64,000 bases of DNA from Autumnicola psychrophila (GTDB lineage: Bacteria; Bacteroidota; Bacteroidia; Flavobacteriales; Flavobacteriaceae), in assembly GCF_031846645.1 (NCBI RefSeq), contig NZ_JAVRHN010000007.1, positions 194,556-258,555 of the forward strand, written 5' to 3'. The position numbers were made by a program, and so were the translations under genes. Numbering within the stretch: position 1 is the first letter of the stretch; the number at the start of each line of letters is the position of its first letter. Positions 34,667 to 44,091 of the stretch are shown here, piece by piece. Below the pieces are notes generated by a model. That model was not told where the DNA came from, made no database searches, and saw nothing but the letters and a program-made list of their open reading frames with translations.

Positions 34667-34807
34667 TTATAAAACTTTAATTGTTAAAAAAGAAATTAAT
34701 AATCCGAGGATTATTAGGAAAAATAAATTTCGCTCCCAATCTTCTCTTGTTTGCTCTTCTTCAAGTTCAGTTTTTCCACATACTCCCGCTATTCCTGTGC
34801 TTAGGAG
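34667..34807 (-). pseudogene. Small membrane-protein frame lacking a start codon
   Basis: 46 codons open on the minus strand, ending TAA 34667. The frame reads an acidic segment (GKTELEEEQTREDWERN) then one transmembrane helix (FFLIILGLLISFLTIKVL). The composition is strongly protein-like, but no ATG, GTG or TTG lies in a suitable place, so it is either a truncated gene or uses an unusual start. Confidence 0.4.
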
Positions 34808-34848
34808 TTAAAAATTTGATTTGGAATATGTTAGAGAAAATTCTCTAG

Positions 34849-35283
34849 CTATTCAGGAATAGCTTTACGTTTTTCACACCATCCTTTATATGCAGCCAAT
34901 CCCATTACTATAGAGAAAATAAGTAATCCGAAAAACTCTCGTGTTTCTTCCATTTCAACAGTTTTCATAGAAAGATCTGCTTGCTGCCATTCCTGGCGGA
35001 GCCATTCAAAAACAGAATTGGGAAAGAAATACAAACTCCCTATAAATCCAAGAACAGATGCGAAAATAAGAAGAGGAATATAGAAACGATAAACAGCAGC
35101 CAGACCGCACATTAAGGCAGCAAAACTGTAAATGCTCATCCATATTACAGGATCTGGATCATTCCATTGCCAATAACAAAAAAGAAGAAACAAAAAGCTC
35201 CATAGACCAAAGAAAACCTGCGATACTCTGAGTCTAAAACTCCTCTTAGCGTGTGCTGGTCGGGAAAAATTTTCCTTATTCAT
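34849..35283 (-). CDS. TMEM220-family membrane protein
   Basis: 144 residues from the ATG at 35283 (MNKENFSRP); an in-frame ATG 24 bp upstream is also possible. Four hydrophobic helices and the motif FCYWQWNDPDPVIWMSIYSF, which is typical of the TMEM220 family. Function unknown. It lies 58 bp downstream of, and in the same direction as, the propeller-cytochrome gene and closes the minus-strand cluster. Confidence 0.85.
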   Translation of the reverse strand: MNKENFSRPAHAKRSFRLRVSQVFFGLWSFLFLLFCYWQWNDPDPVIWMSIYSFAALMCGLAAVYRFYIPLLIFASVLGFIGSLYFFPNSVFEWLRQEWQQADLSMKTVEMEETREFFGLLIFSIVMGLAAYKGWCEKRKAIPE

Positions 35284-35341
35284 AGCTTTAGGGTTGATAA
35301 TTCTCAAAGTGCCTAGCGTTTTATAGCTTCAGAACCTTTAC

Positions 35342-37309
35342 TCAATCGTTTAACGAGTTTATATAGGCTGCAATTTTGAGAGCGTCTTCTTCGGAAACCT
35401 GTGGCATTGGAGGCATTGCTATAGCATAATCCGGCCAGTTTTCAGGTTCTGGATTATGAATAAGCTCAACAATTCTTTCATTGCTATAATTTCTTTTTGC
35501 TACTTCCATGTAAGAAGGACCAACCTGCTTCTTATCCACAGCATGACAGGCAAAGCATGTATTCTTTTGCAAAAGAGGTTGTACAGCTTCAAAATCAGGT
35601 ACCTGAGATCCTTCAGATATGGCGCCTGATGCTCCCGCTTCTAAAGAAGCCGCCTGGCTCGTATTAGCGCCTGAGTTTTTTGTTGTGGCAGGTTTGTTCA
35701 AATCTGTTAAAGCAAGTTTTTCTCCTTTGGGAATCTTGTTTAACGTGTAATATGCCGAAGGATGGACTAAGGAATAATAATTTTCCCTGGCCCTAACCCC
35801 AGGAAGAGAAATGTGATGAATGAAATTTTCGCGGAGATTATCAACAGCTATACGCGCTCTCATTCCATCGTCTGAAACTTTCACTCCTTTTATAGGATTC
35901 TCTTCCTGTTTTACAGGAGGACTTCCATAAACCGGATGGTACTTATATATAAAACTCTCAACCGAATAAGAAGAAATGTCTTCTGCAGACTTTTGGTCTA
36001 CAGGCAAAGTAAATTCAACTTCAAAACCATCGGGCATGGCACGAATTGCTTTCATTTCAAAAGGCACCTGCTTATTCCACACAAGGCGCTCTAAACCCTG
36101 ACTGGCATCCCCGGCAGATCCCCATCCTCTGTTGGTTTCGCCTACAAAAAGAGAGCCGTCATCTGCCCACGCCATACGTAAAACCCCAGACTGGAAGCCA
36201 CTTCTAAAGTCCATAGCCGCACCCTGATATTGCCCATCTACTTTTTCCATAATGACCCTCATAATCTTACTCTGCCCCTGGTCTCCCACCAGAATTTGCT
36301 TTTCAAAGGGACCAAAAGTTCCTTCAGGAATTTTAATCATTTCTGAATTAGAAATCCCCAAAATTCCGTGAGGAAGCCAAACTGCCGGAAGCTTTAAACC
36401 AGGAATTTTCTCTTCCATATCTGCCATTGTAACAATCTCATCCTCCACCCGGTTTTCAGGCTTTACATGCCTTCCCTGTGCATCTTTGTCAAACCGGGGA
36501 TCAATATACTCGTGTACATTCTCAATAGCCAAATCTACAGATGAGTCAGGCATATCTGCCCAACGAAGACCTCCCGGATGAACCGTAAAATCTCCTTTTT
36601 CCACCTTCCAGATACCACCAGAACCAACCCAGTCTCCCTGATTCTCTGTATACCACACTTCTCCATCAATCATACTTAAGCCGGCCGGAGAACGCAGTCC
36701 GGTTGCCCAGGGTTCCACTTCTCCATCTTCAGTTATCCGTAGCATCCATCCTCTCCAGGGTACCATGCTTTTTGCATGCCACCAGGGGTGAGGAAAACCA
36801 AGATTAGTTGAAACAAAGAAGGATCCATCAGCTGCTATCTTCGGTCCAAAGCTATATTCATGATAATTTCCAGAAAGAGGCCAGGCATAAACGGTTTCAA
36901 ATCTATCTGCTTTGCCATCGTTGTTGGTGTCCAGCATTTTTGTAAGCTCACCCCTTTGTGCCGCATAGAGTGCACCATCTTTGTATGCCAATCCTAATAC
37001 CTCATGTAAACCAGTGGCGTACTTCTGGAAAAAGGGACGTGAGCTGGTGGGGTTTTGGACAAGGTACACATCGCCACGTCTTGTGGAAACTGCAAGATCA
37101 CCATTTGGCAAAACCGTTAGTCCTCCCACTTCCAGTAATACCCCTTCAGGAACTCTTATTGATCGTATTTTGAAAAAGTCTTCCTCCATAGGAGACTCCT
37201 GAGCCACAACTCCTGTTAAACCGGCTAAAAAAATATTAAAAAACAGGATGCACAATGCTTTACAACAAGTCCTTTTATATAACTTATTTATTACTATCAC
37301 AGTTGTCAA
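35342..37309 (-). CDS. Secreted beta-propeller protein with C-terminal cytochrome c
   Basis: 655 residues with a signal peptide (ALCILFFNIFLAGLTGVVAQ). Residues about 45-420 form a sorbosone/glucose-dehydrogenase-like (PQQ or NHL-type) propeller, with 'VLPNGDLAVSTRRGDVYLV' and 'GLRSPAGLSMIDGEVWYTEN'. A beta-rich linker (about 430-540) and a low-complexity TSQAASLEAGASGAIS hinge follow. The C-terminal cytochrome c binds haem through CFACH (Cys585) with a likely axial Met in AMPPMP. It probably oxidises a sugar-like substrate and passes electrons to its haem. The stop lies 2 bp after the DUF1080 gene region start, and the two genes are separated by only 2 bp. Confidence 0.85.
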   Translation of the reverse strand: MTTVIVINKLYKRTCCKALCILFFNIFLAGLTGVVAQESPMEEDFFKIRSIRVPEGVLLEVGGLTVLPNGDLAVSTRRGDVYLVQNPTSSRPFFQKYATGLHEVLGLAYKDGALYAAQRGELTKMLDTNNDGKADRFETVYAWPLSGNYHEYSFGPKIAADGSFFVSTNLGFPHPWWHAKSMVPWRGWMLRITEDGEVEPWATGLRSPAGLSMIDGEVWYTENQGDWVGSGGIWKVEKGDFTVHPGGLRWADMPDSSVDLAIENVHEYIDPRFDKDAQGRHVKPENRVEDEIVTMADMEEKIPGLKLPAVWLPHGILGISNSEMIKIPEGTFGPFEKQILVGDQGQSKIMRVIMEKVDGQYQGAAMDFRSGFQSGVLRMAWADDGSLFVGETNRGWGSAGDASQGLERLVWNKQVPFEMKAIRAMPDGFEVEFTLPVDQKSAEDISSYSVESFIYKYHPVYGSPPVKQEENPIKGVKVSDDGMRARIAVDNLRENFIHHISLPGVRARENYYSLVHPSAYYTLNKIPKGEKLALTDLNKPATTKNSGANTSQAASLEAGASGAISEGSQVPDFEAVQPLLQKNTCFACHAVDKKQVGPSYMEVAKRNYSNERIVELIHNPEPENWPDYAIAMPPMPQVSEEDALKIAAYINSLND

Positions 37310-37311
37310 AT

Positions 37312-39156
37312 TTAGTAGAGAATTGAATATATTAATTTTTCCTGCAAAGGCATCAGGAGCTCCTGCTGGCCCTCTACGGTTCGTAACACAGGCTTTGTCC
37401 CATCTGGATTATCCAGGCGGAGGTAGTATTCTTTGTCATCGACTATAAATAGATCCTTTGATACAGATTCTATTTTACTTCCCCGGGCAATTCGCGCATA
37501 AAGGTTCGGGCCCGGATTCTGTACCTGTATAGTTCTTTGAAACCCATGTCCATTTTCCAGTACCTGTACAGCATCTGTCACTTCTGCGCCATAAGTGTTG
37601 TACATAAAGACTGGACGGTTCTGATCATCCAGGTGATAGCCAAGGGGTCTGTACTGTGTTCCAATGGTGTCCTTTATCCATTTTTGGTTGGGAGAGTTTA
37701 ATTTGGCCAATGTTAATGTAGGAATGCCAAAATGTTTCACTGCTCCAAGAGGACGGGAAGAACCATCTCCACGACTATACCACATGGGAGTGGCATCTAA
37801 AAAGTCTCCGCGCCAAACCTGCACGAGAGAACCCTTGTTCATATCGTAGGTATAGTGCAATTGCTCAGGACTGCCAACATTAACCGAATGTGTCACGCGG
37901 TAACCACCGGATTCCTCACTTACAGGAATGTCCATAAAACTGCGAAGAATAGTGTTTTCATTTACTTCTACGAGAATGGGATTTACTACGGTCTCGTAAT
38001 TCCCACCCCCTTCTGTCACCAGGTATTCCCTTATACCCGGCCCTTCTACAGTCATTCCTAAACCGGGCTCAACCCAATCTTCATATTTGGAATACAAAAG
38101 TTCAATGGGCACTACACCTTTAGACAATTCTACCGTGCCTCTACCACTTCGGGCATTAAAAGGAACCACCGCATTATTATTAATTCTGACAAGCCCTGTT
38201 CCACCTGGGGTATCCAAATTGAAAGCGTACATTCCGGATTCTTTCACCTCCAGATCTCCGGTATACCGGATCAAAAACTGATTGGATTTTGTGTTAAGAT
38301 CACTGGTAAGAAGTACAGCCTTACCCTCAAACTCTGGTGGCAAACTATCTAAACCTGTTGGTACCTCATTAAACCTTCCTCCGTAAACCTGCACCTGAAG
38401 ATTACTAAGCTCTGGACGTGGCTTATCATAGCTGGTCACCTCAAAATTCCGGAAAGCTACTGCCCCGTGATCACCCTGAATTCGCAGAGGTCCATTGGGT
38501 GCTTCATCCATGCTTACAGCCCCTCTGGTAGGACCAAAAAGCTCCACATTTTCATGAATAGTAATCCCGTTTAGTTCAACCTTCAGTAATTTCGCATTCT
38601 CAGTTTTATTACCTTTTTCATCAAATTGTGGTGCCTGGAAAGAGATTTTTAGATTTTGCCACAGACCGGGCGCTTTGCTAACATTCTGTCGCGGCGCATA
38701 CCCCTGGTATCCTTTCTGTCCTTCAGGTCTTTTTTCATCCCATCGCTCATAAACACCACCATTTTCTGCAGAAGTGAGATTTTTAGACCCCCAGCTATCT
38801 TTAAGTTGTACCTCATATCGACCCATTAAGTAAATGCCTGAGTTTGATCCCGGGGCCATCATATAGTCAAACTCCAGATCAATACTTCCGTACTCCTGTT
38901 CAGTATAAAGATCCTGATTATTCCGACCTTTAGGTTCATTTACAAGGATACCCTTTCCTTCTTCGATCCGGAATTTGTTGGATTTATCCAGATCCACATA
39001 GATATCATCGGCTATTTGCCAATTTTTTCCCGGGTTCTTAAACTCTGATAAATCTTGAAGGCTGATTTTTCGGGATTGGCCAAAAGAAAAGGGTACGGCC
39101 ATAAAGAATGCCAGTATCAGCAGCAGTGCTCCAATTCGGGAATGACAACAATTCAT
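37312..39156 (-). CDS. DUF1080 (3-keto-glycoside hydrolase-like) protein with PA14-like domain
   Basis: 614 residues with a signal peptide (LLLILAFFMAVPFSFGQ). Residues about 40-240 are the DUF1080 lectin-like jelly roll, with 'YTEQEYGSIDLEFDYMMAPG' and SGIYLMGRYEVQLKDSWG. Residues about 255-400 resemble a PA14-type domain (RYTGDLEVKESGMYAFNLDT). The rest is beta-rich and specific to propeller-cytochrome clusters. DUF1080 members cleave 3-keto-glucosides, so this may act after the oxidising neighbours. It is 2 bp from the cytochrome gene, so translation is coupled. Confidence 0.85.
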   Translation of the reverse strand: MNCCHSRIGALLLILAFFMAVPFSFGQSRKISLQDLSEFKNPGKNWQIADDIYVDLDKSNKFRIEEGKGILVNEPKGRNNQDLYTEQEYGSIDLEFDYMMAPGSNSGIYLMGRYEVQLKDSWGSKNLTSAENGGVYERWDEKRPEGQKGYQGYAPRQNVSKAPGLWQNLKISFQAPQFDEKGNKTENAKLLKVELNGITIHENVELFGPTRGAVSMDEAPNGPLRIQGDHGAVAFRNFEVTSYDKPRPELSNLQVQVYGGRFNEVPTGLDSLPPEFEGKAVLLTSDLNTKSNQFLIRYTGDLEVKESGMYAFNLDTPGGTGLVRINNNAVVPFNARSGRGTVELSKGVVPIELLYSKYEDWVEPGLGMTVEGPGIREYLVTEGGGNYETVVNPILVEVNENTILRSFMDIPVSEESGGYRVTHSVNVGSPEQLHYTYDMNKGSLVQVWRGDFLDATPMWYSRGDGSSRPLGAVKHFGIPTLTLAKLNSPNQKWIKDTIGTQYRPLGYHLDDQNRPVFMYNTYGAEVTDAVQVLENGHGFQRTIQVQNPGPNLYARIARGSKIESVSKDLFIVDDKEYYLRLDNPDGTKPVLRTVEGQQELLMPLQEKLIYSILY

Positions 39157-39281
39157 AAATATATTTGTTAAGTTAAGTTTTCAGTTTACTTTAAGTGTAA
39201 TCGTTATCGCCATCTAATTTAGTAACAAAAATCTCATTTCTAGAAATTCAAAACAAATCAGGCTCTGTTACACAAGATTAT

Positions 39282-42200
39282 TTACCATGGGCCTTGGTTT
39301 TCTTCTTTTCGACTTTCCTCATTCATTTCATCTTCCTTTAAGGTCGCTAAATAACTGACTAAATCTCTTATTTCCCTCTCAGTGAGCAGATGCCTCATAT
39401 TGGGCATACTCGAAGGAGAATTTTCCCTTTTAATAATTTCGCGCTTTCTGACTACAGTATCGGGTTCGTTGCCCATTTTTATTGTTAAACTTATATCATT
39501 TTCATCCTGAAGCACACCGCTTACTACGCTGTCATCTTTAAGTTCCAGCGTAACCATGCCGAAGCCTGCAGCCAGCCTTTTACTAGGATTAATTAATGCC
39601 TCCAGAATTTGTTGCCGTGAAAGTCTTCCAGCTACACCATTAATTCGTGGTCCTGCATTGCCTCCAAAATCATCAAAAGAATGACATTTCATACATTGCG
39701 CTGTCTGATGCTCAAAGAAGATCCGCTCTCCGCTCTCCTCATCTCCTCCATAGAGCCCACTTTCAAAGGATCCAAGTTCTGAATCTGATCCTATCTCTTC
39801 TTTTATTTTGGCATATCTTGACTGTAATTCTGACGAACCAGTACTATCTACAGCTTCGGCTAACTCAAGATAAATCTCTGAAGCAAGTTCCTTTTTCTGA
39901 AGCTGATTGAGTAAATCATCAAAAATATCTTTTGAATATTCTACAGGCAAACTTCCCAAGGCGAGAAGTGCAGCTTGTTTTTCTTCGGTACTTCTTTTTT
40001 TAATAACTTCGGTAAGCAATTCCGCTTTAAGTTCTTCAGATAAATTCTGAGAAGCCAGCAACTCAAGTCCTTTCACTCTTACACTTTTCTCTTTATCGGA
40101 AATTGCAAACTCAATTGCCTTATCGATATCAGGATCCTGCATAGCGGCCAAGGCCTCTAATGCTTCTACACGCACTTTTGGTTTAGAATCAGTTTTTAAT
40201 AACCTCAAAAGTTCTGGTGACGCTGCCTTGATGTCCAATAAAGCAATACCTCTTATAGCATTTATTCGCAAAGATTCACTTTTCTCTTTAAGTAATCCCA
40301 TTAGTGGATCTGAGGCTTCTTTTCTAACTAATAGAGGATCTCTTTTAATTTCACCCCTGTACCGTCCATCCACACGATCAAAAACGGATGGACTTGACCA
40401 CGTGCTCAGAGCTCTTACAGATTCGATCCGCATAGCTTCAGGAGCATCAGGTTTAAGCGCATAATCTATAAGGTTTTGCATAGCCTTTGAGCTTCCGACC
40501 TCCAAATTAGCATTAATTGCACGTCTTATTAAAGGCTCATTTTTAAATTTAGTTTTCGTAAGAATATTGCCCAGTGCGGGTAATGCTTCTTCAATAGAGT
40601 TATCATCATTGATAGCCCGGGCTACCTCTGTTGCGATGTACTCATCTTCATCATCCAAAAAGCTAGCAATACCAGGATGTACAAGACGTCGAAGCGTAAG
40701 TACAGCTCCCATTCGAACCGCCGGAGAAGAATGTTGTGCCAGATTAACAACAGGATCAGACTTTCCTATTCTGGCTAATGCCAGACTAGCCGCATGACGT
40801 ATATAAGCATCTTCATCATTATTTCTTTCCAGTAGATCAATAAGAGGTTGTACAGCGGATTCATAAGCTGTTCTTCCCAGAGCCTCAGCAGCAAAAAACC
40901 GGACTCTACTATGCTCATCCTGTAGAAGTGCAATTAAAGCACTTCCTGCTTTCCTGTAACGTATATCTCCCAGCCATTTAGCTGCCTGTGCCCTGATCTC
41001 GGGGTCTTCATCTTTAAGTAAAGGCATTAACAGATCTGCATGTTTTTCATCTCTGCGAGCCAATTGGCTGATTCCCCAGATTCCATGTATGCGGGCTAAT
41101 TGATGCTCCTGTTGGTTTATACTTTCTTGGAATTCCTTGAGACCTGGAGAACCTCTTTTTGCTAATTCAAACTGCGATTTCTGCCTTACCCTCATATCAG
41201 GATGCATTAATAATTCCCCCAGTTCATTCTCTTCCACAGAACTAAAATCCTCTGCAAGAAGCTTCTTAGTAAGCTCCCGTACTGCACTTGATGCTCCGCC
41301 TTCTTTATCTAATTTCCATATACGACCATGATCCTTTGTTCCCCAACCTTCAATCCAGTCTGCAACATAAAGAGCCCCATCAGGACCAAAAGCCATACCT
41401 GTGGGAAGAATTCCCTTAAGCACCATATCACTCACGCCAAGCTCAAAAGATGCTCCTTTAGGATTAAGTTTAAAAGCATGAATACCAGATTGAGCAGGAT
41501 TACCTACAAATTCCGCAACAAAAAAAGTATTTTTCCATTCTTCACCCAGAGCCGTACCCGGATTATATACCATTCCTGAAGGGCCGCTGATAAAATTTTC
41601 AATGGCAGGAGTAATATATGCTGCCTGTCCTTCAAACCTGGGTTTAAACAGTTCTTCATCCATCCATACTTTATAGGTATTATTCTTTGGATCTCTATAC
41701 TTCCCAAATTGCCAGTTGATCCTCCATCCCGTATCAGACCCATTTACAATATATACCAACCGCTCCTTCTCACCGGGATGATCACCGTCGTTATCTACAC
41801 TAATTAAATTTCCATATTCATCAAAAACAAATTCGTGAGTATTTCTTACGCCCATTGCAAACACTTCAAAATCACTTCCATCTGGATTTGCTCTTACAAT
41901 AACGCCACGGTTTGGATATTCCCATTTTTCACCGTCAGGGCCGGTACCATTAAATCCTATATCTCCTATTCCCCAATACAGTTTCCCATCGGGTCCCATT
42001 TCAAGACCAGACATTCCATGTCCTCCAAAACCAACATGAACACCATAACCATGAGAAATGGAAGTCTTTTCATCGGCAATTCCATCTCCATTAGTATCTT
42101 TTATCCTCCACAGATCTGGTGCGACCCCTACAAACAAATCTTCTCCGTCAATCAAAATAGCACCGGCAACATCAGTTATTTCTTCATTAAAATCTTCTAC

Positions 42201-42833
42201 TACCAACTGCGAGATATCTGCAACACCGTCACCTGATGAGTCTTCGAGCCGGTAGATATGTTCCTTTTCCACCGTAAGATCACGCCAGTCATGTGAACCG
42301 TCCCCGTTAAGATCAGACAGCCACTCATTTCTACTGCTGTTTTCAGGTGACAATTCTTTATGAAGGAAATTCCTCCTGTCTTCTACAGTTCGCATTTGAA
42401 GCGAAGCTGTCTCCCAGTCCTGATGCCCCCGAATATCAAACTCAGAATTCGCCTGCCTATTAGTTCTTGTGTAGTATAAATATCCGTTATTATCTATATC
42501 TATAGAAATGGGATCAGCCACCAGGGAATCCACTCCCCAGAGTTTAAGACTCAAGCCATTTGCAATTTCAGGTTTAACTGTAGATTCAATAGACCTTGCT
42601 AATTGCTCTGTTTCTGCAGGGTCCATAGCTTTAATTCTTCTATCTACAGGATCTTTCTTGCAACTCCATAACATAAGAACAGAAACGACCAAAAATCCTT
42701 TGAAAAGATTCTGGTTGTTCTGTAACTTCTTGAATAGATATTTTTTCACTCGTTTCTGGTATTGAGACAGGTAGTTATTGTTATTTTTAAAACGATTTTC
42801 TATTGAAAACATCTTTAAATTCGAAAATAACAT
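39282..42833 (-). CDS. Large propeller-HEAT-cytochrome c lipoprotein (PVC-type haem protein)
   Basis: 1,183 residues. A lipobox-like LMLWSC with Cys58 lies unusually far in, so the true start may be internal. Residues about 75-530 form a propeller of the membrane-bound dehydrogenase type (MSGLEMGPDGKLYWGIGDIG, GMAFGPDGALYVADWIEGWG). Residues about 560-1000 hold many HEAT repeats (EDPEIRAQAAKWLGDIR, LQDEHSRVRFFAAEALGR). The end is a cytochrome c with CMKCH (Cys1047) and a late Met-rich PSSMPNMRHLL. This layout is known from Planctomycetes/Verrucomicrobia and Bacteroidetes. Electron transfer in sugar oxidation is likely; the substrate is unknown. Confidence 0.87.
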   Translation of the reverse strand: MLFSNLKMFSIENRFKNNNNYLSQYQKRVKKYLFKKLQNNQNLFKGFLVVSVLMLWSCKKDPVDRRIKAMDPAETEQLARSIESTVKPEIANGLSLKLWGVDSLVADPISIDIDNNGYLYYTRTNRQANSEFDIRGHQDWETASLQMRTVEDRRNFLHKELSPENSSRNEWLSDLNGDGSHDWRDLTVEKEHIYRLEDSSGDGVADISQLVVEDFNEEITDVAGAILIDGEDLFVGVAPDLWRIKDTNGDGIADEKTSISHGYGVHVGFGGHGMSGLEMGPDGKLYWGIGDIGFNGTGPDGEKWEYPNRGVIVRANPDGSDFEVFAMGVRNTHEFVFDEYGNLISVDNDGDHPGEKERLVYIVNGSDTGWRINWQFGKYRDPKNNTYKVWMDEELFKPRFEGQAAYITPAIENFISGPSGMVYNPGTALGEEWKNTFFVAEFVGNPAQSGIHAFKLNPKGASFELGVSDMVLKGILPTGMAFGPDGALYVADWIEGWGTKDHGRIWKLDKEGGASSAVRELTKKLLAEDFSSVEENELGELLMHPDMRVRQKSQFELAKRGSPGLKEFQESINQQEHQLARIHGIWGISQLARRDEKHADLLMPLLKDEDPEIRAQAAKWLGDIRYRKAGSALIALLQDEHSRVRFFAAEALGRTAYESAVQPLIDLLERNNDEDAYIRHAASLALARIGKSDPVVNLAQHSSPAVRMGAVLTLRRLVHPGIASFLDDEDEYIATEVARAINDDNSIEEALPALGNILTKTKFKNEPLIRRAINANLEVGSSKAMQNLIDYALKPDAPEAMRIESVRALSTWSSPSVFDRVDGRYRGEIKRDPLLVRKEASDPLMGLLKEKSESLRINAIRGIALLDIKAASPELLRLLKTDSKPKVRVEALEALAAMQDPDIDKAIEFAISDKEKSVRVKGLELLASQNLSEELKAELLTEVIKKRSTEEKQAALLALGSLPVEYSKDIFDDLLNQLQKKELASEIYLELAEAVDSTGSSELQSRYAKIKEEIGSDSELGSFESGLYGGDEESGERIFFEHQTAQCMKCHSFDDFGGNAGPRINGVAGRLSRQQILEALINPSKRLAAGFGMVTLELKDDSVVSGVLQDENDISLTIKMGNEPDTVVRKREIIKRENSPSSMPNMRHLLTEREIRDLVSYLATLKEDEMNEESRKEENQGPW

Positions 42834-42894
42834 TTCTCTGAAATATTAGATCATTTAATGATGTAAAGTATAAAAATTATTTTCGGATCCTTCA

Positions 42895-43602
42895 TCAGAA
42901 GAAACCTATATGCTGGGGCGCCAGAGCAGGACCCCAAATTTTGATATTATCGATCTTTCCGGTATCATCAAAAGAGCCAAAGCCAATAAATCCAAAATTA
43001 AAGTGCTTATCCTCTGCTTCCATAACAGGAGTATCCATATCATTTAAGAATACCTTAATGCTACCGGATTCAATATCTCTTTCTAACCTCATTTTGTGCC
43101 AGTTTTTTGTTGTTCCCCAGTCTATTCCTTCAGTGGTTCTGGAAGCAATGTTTGTTCTTGGAGCATCATTAACTATAAAAATGTTATGGGCATTAGGATC
43201 GGCACTTGAAGCCAGATGAGTATAATAAAAATTTGTGTGGTCTTTTATTCCGAAGAATAGGCACAAATCGCGGTGCCCATATTCTTTTCCAGTTTGCTGC
43301 AGGTCAGCTTTCAGGATAAAACTACCAAACCTTTTGTTTTTAATAAAAGCAATATTTAGTGGAGATCGCACAGGAGGATTGTACCCGCTCTTACCGGCTA
43401 GCTCTAAAGCTTGCCCTGTCTTACCATTTCCTATTTTCCAGGCATTAGAATCGCTAATCTCAAAATCATTTAACGAAGCGTCTCCCTCAAAATCCTCCTC
43501 ATAAAGCAATTGATAATGATCTGGAATCTGCTGTGCATGATTCTTTAGAAAAATTAGAAAAATCACTGTACAGAAGAAAATATTTCTAGGTAGGACTTGC
43601 AT
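42895..43602 (-). CDS. Secreted concanavalin-like lectin-fold protein
   Basis: 235 residues with a signal peptide (FFCTVIFLIFLKNHAQQ). The rest is beta-rich: 'YEEDFEGDASLNDFEISDSN', then WHKMRLERDIESGSIKVFLN and FNFGFIGFGSFDDTGKIDNI near the end, the pattern of LamG/DUF1080-type jelly rolls. Likely binds or cleaves a glycan. It heads the minus-strand cluster, 61 bp before the large haem protein. Confidence 0.75.
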   Translation of the reverse strand: MQVLPRNIFFCTVIFLIFLKNHAQQIPDHYQLLYEEDFEGDASLNDFEISDSNAWKIGNGKTGQALELAGKSGYNPPVRSPLNIAFIKNKRFGSFILKADLQQTGKEYGHRDLCLFFGIKDHTNFYYTHLASSADPNAHNIFIVNDAPRTNIASRTTEGIDWGTTKNWHKMRLERDIESGSIKVFLNDMDTPVMEAEDKHFNFGFIGFGSFDDTGKIDNIKIWGPALAPQHIGFF

Positions 43603-43692
43603 TTAACTATTTATTTCAGTTCTGGGTGATAATCTACCACAAATAATTCTCATCTCAATTTAAATAATATTAAATAAAATGAAAACCCAAAA

Positions 43693-43905
43693 CCTAAAAA
43701 ACCGCGCTAATCATAAGATTTGCGCGGTTTTGCTACGAATTGCTATTCGTAAGAGTGACCTTGCCAGAATTCAAACCTTTTTCGCATTTCCCAGTAGTAG
43801 TAGTAGTAGTAGTAGTAGTATATTCAGTTGATCTGAAATTTAAGGTAACCTTTTAGCTATCTTTAAATTGAAACTTATATATGCTTAGATGACTTCAATA
43901 TTGTA
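43693..43905 (-). ncRNA. Candidate small RNA, copy B, upstream of the sugar-oxidation cluster
   Basis: Second copy of the 34,281-34,480 element in the same orientation. The terminator AAAACCGCGC (43698-43707) with GCGCGGTTTT (43722-43731) differs from copy A by paired G/A and C/T changes that keep the stem intact, which supports a real RNA structure. The loop and the GGCAAGGTCACTC segment are conserved. A nine-fold AGT repeat interrupts this copy. It ends 91 bp before the lectin gene, so it could also act as a leader attenuator for the cluster. Confidence 0.62.
43793..43820. repeat. Trinucleotide microsatellite, nine AGT units
   Basis: A pure AGT tract of nine units plus one base, lying in a loop of candidate RNA copy B. 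Copy A has AGCAGCAG at the matching place, so the tract has expanded. Confidence 0.95.
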
Positions 43906-44091
43906 AAAATACAAGTTATTTGGATGAAGTAAAGGATTAATATTAGAAATAATTAGCGAATAATAAATAGGATTTAAAACTTGCTACTCAAAAATGAAAA
44001 TTTTCTGAAAACACTTTAAAACAAGAATTTAAAATATAGATAAAGATGTATTGGATTCGGCTTAAATAGACGACGTTATTGCTGTTAAAAA

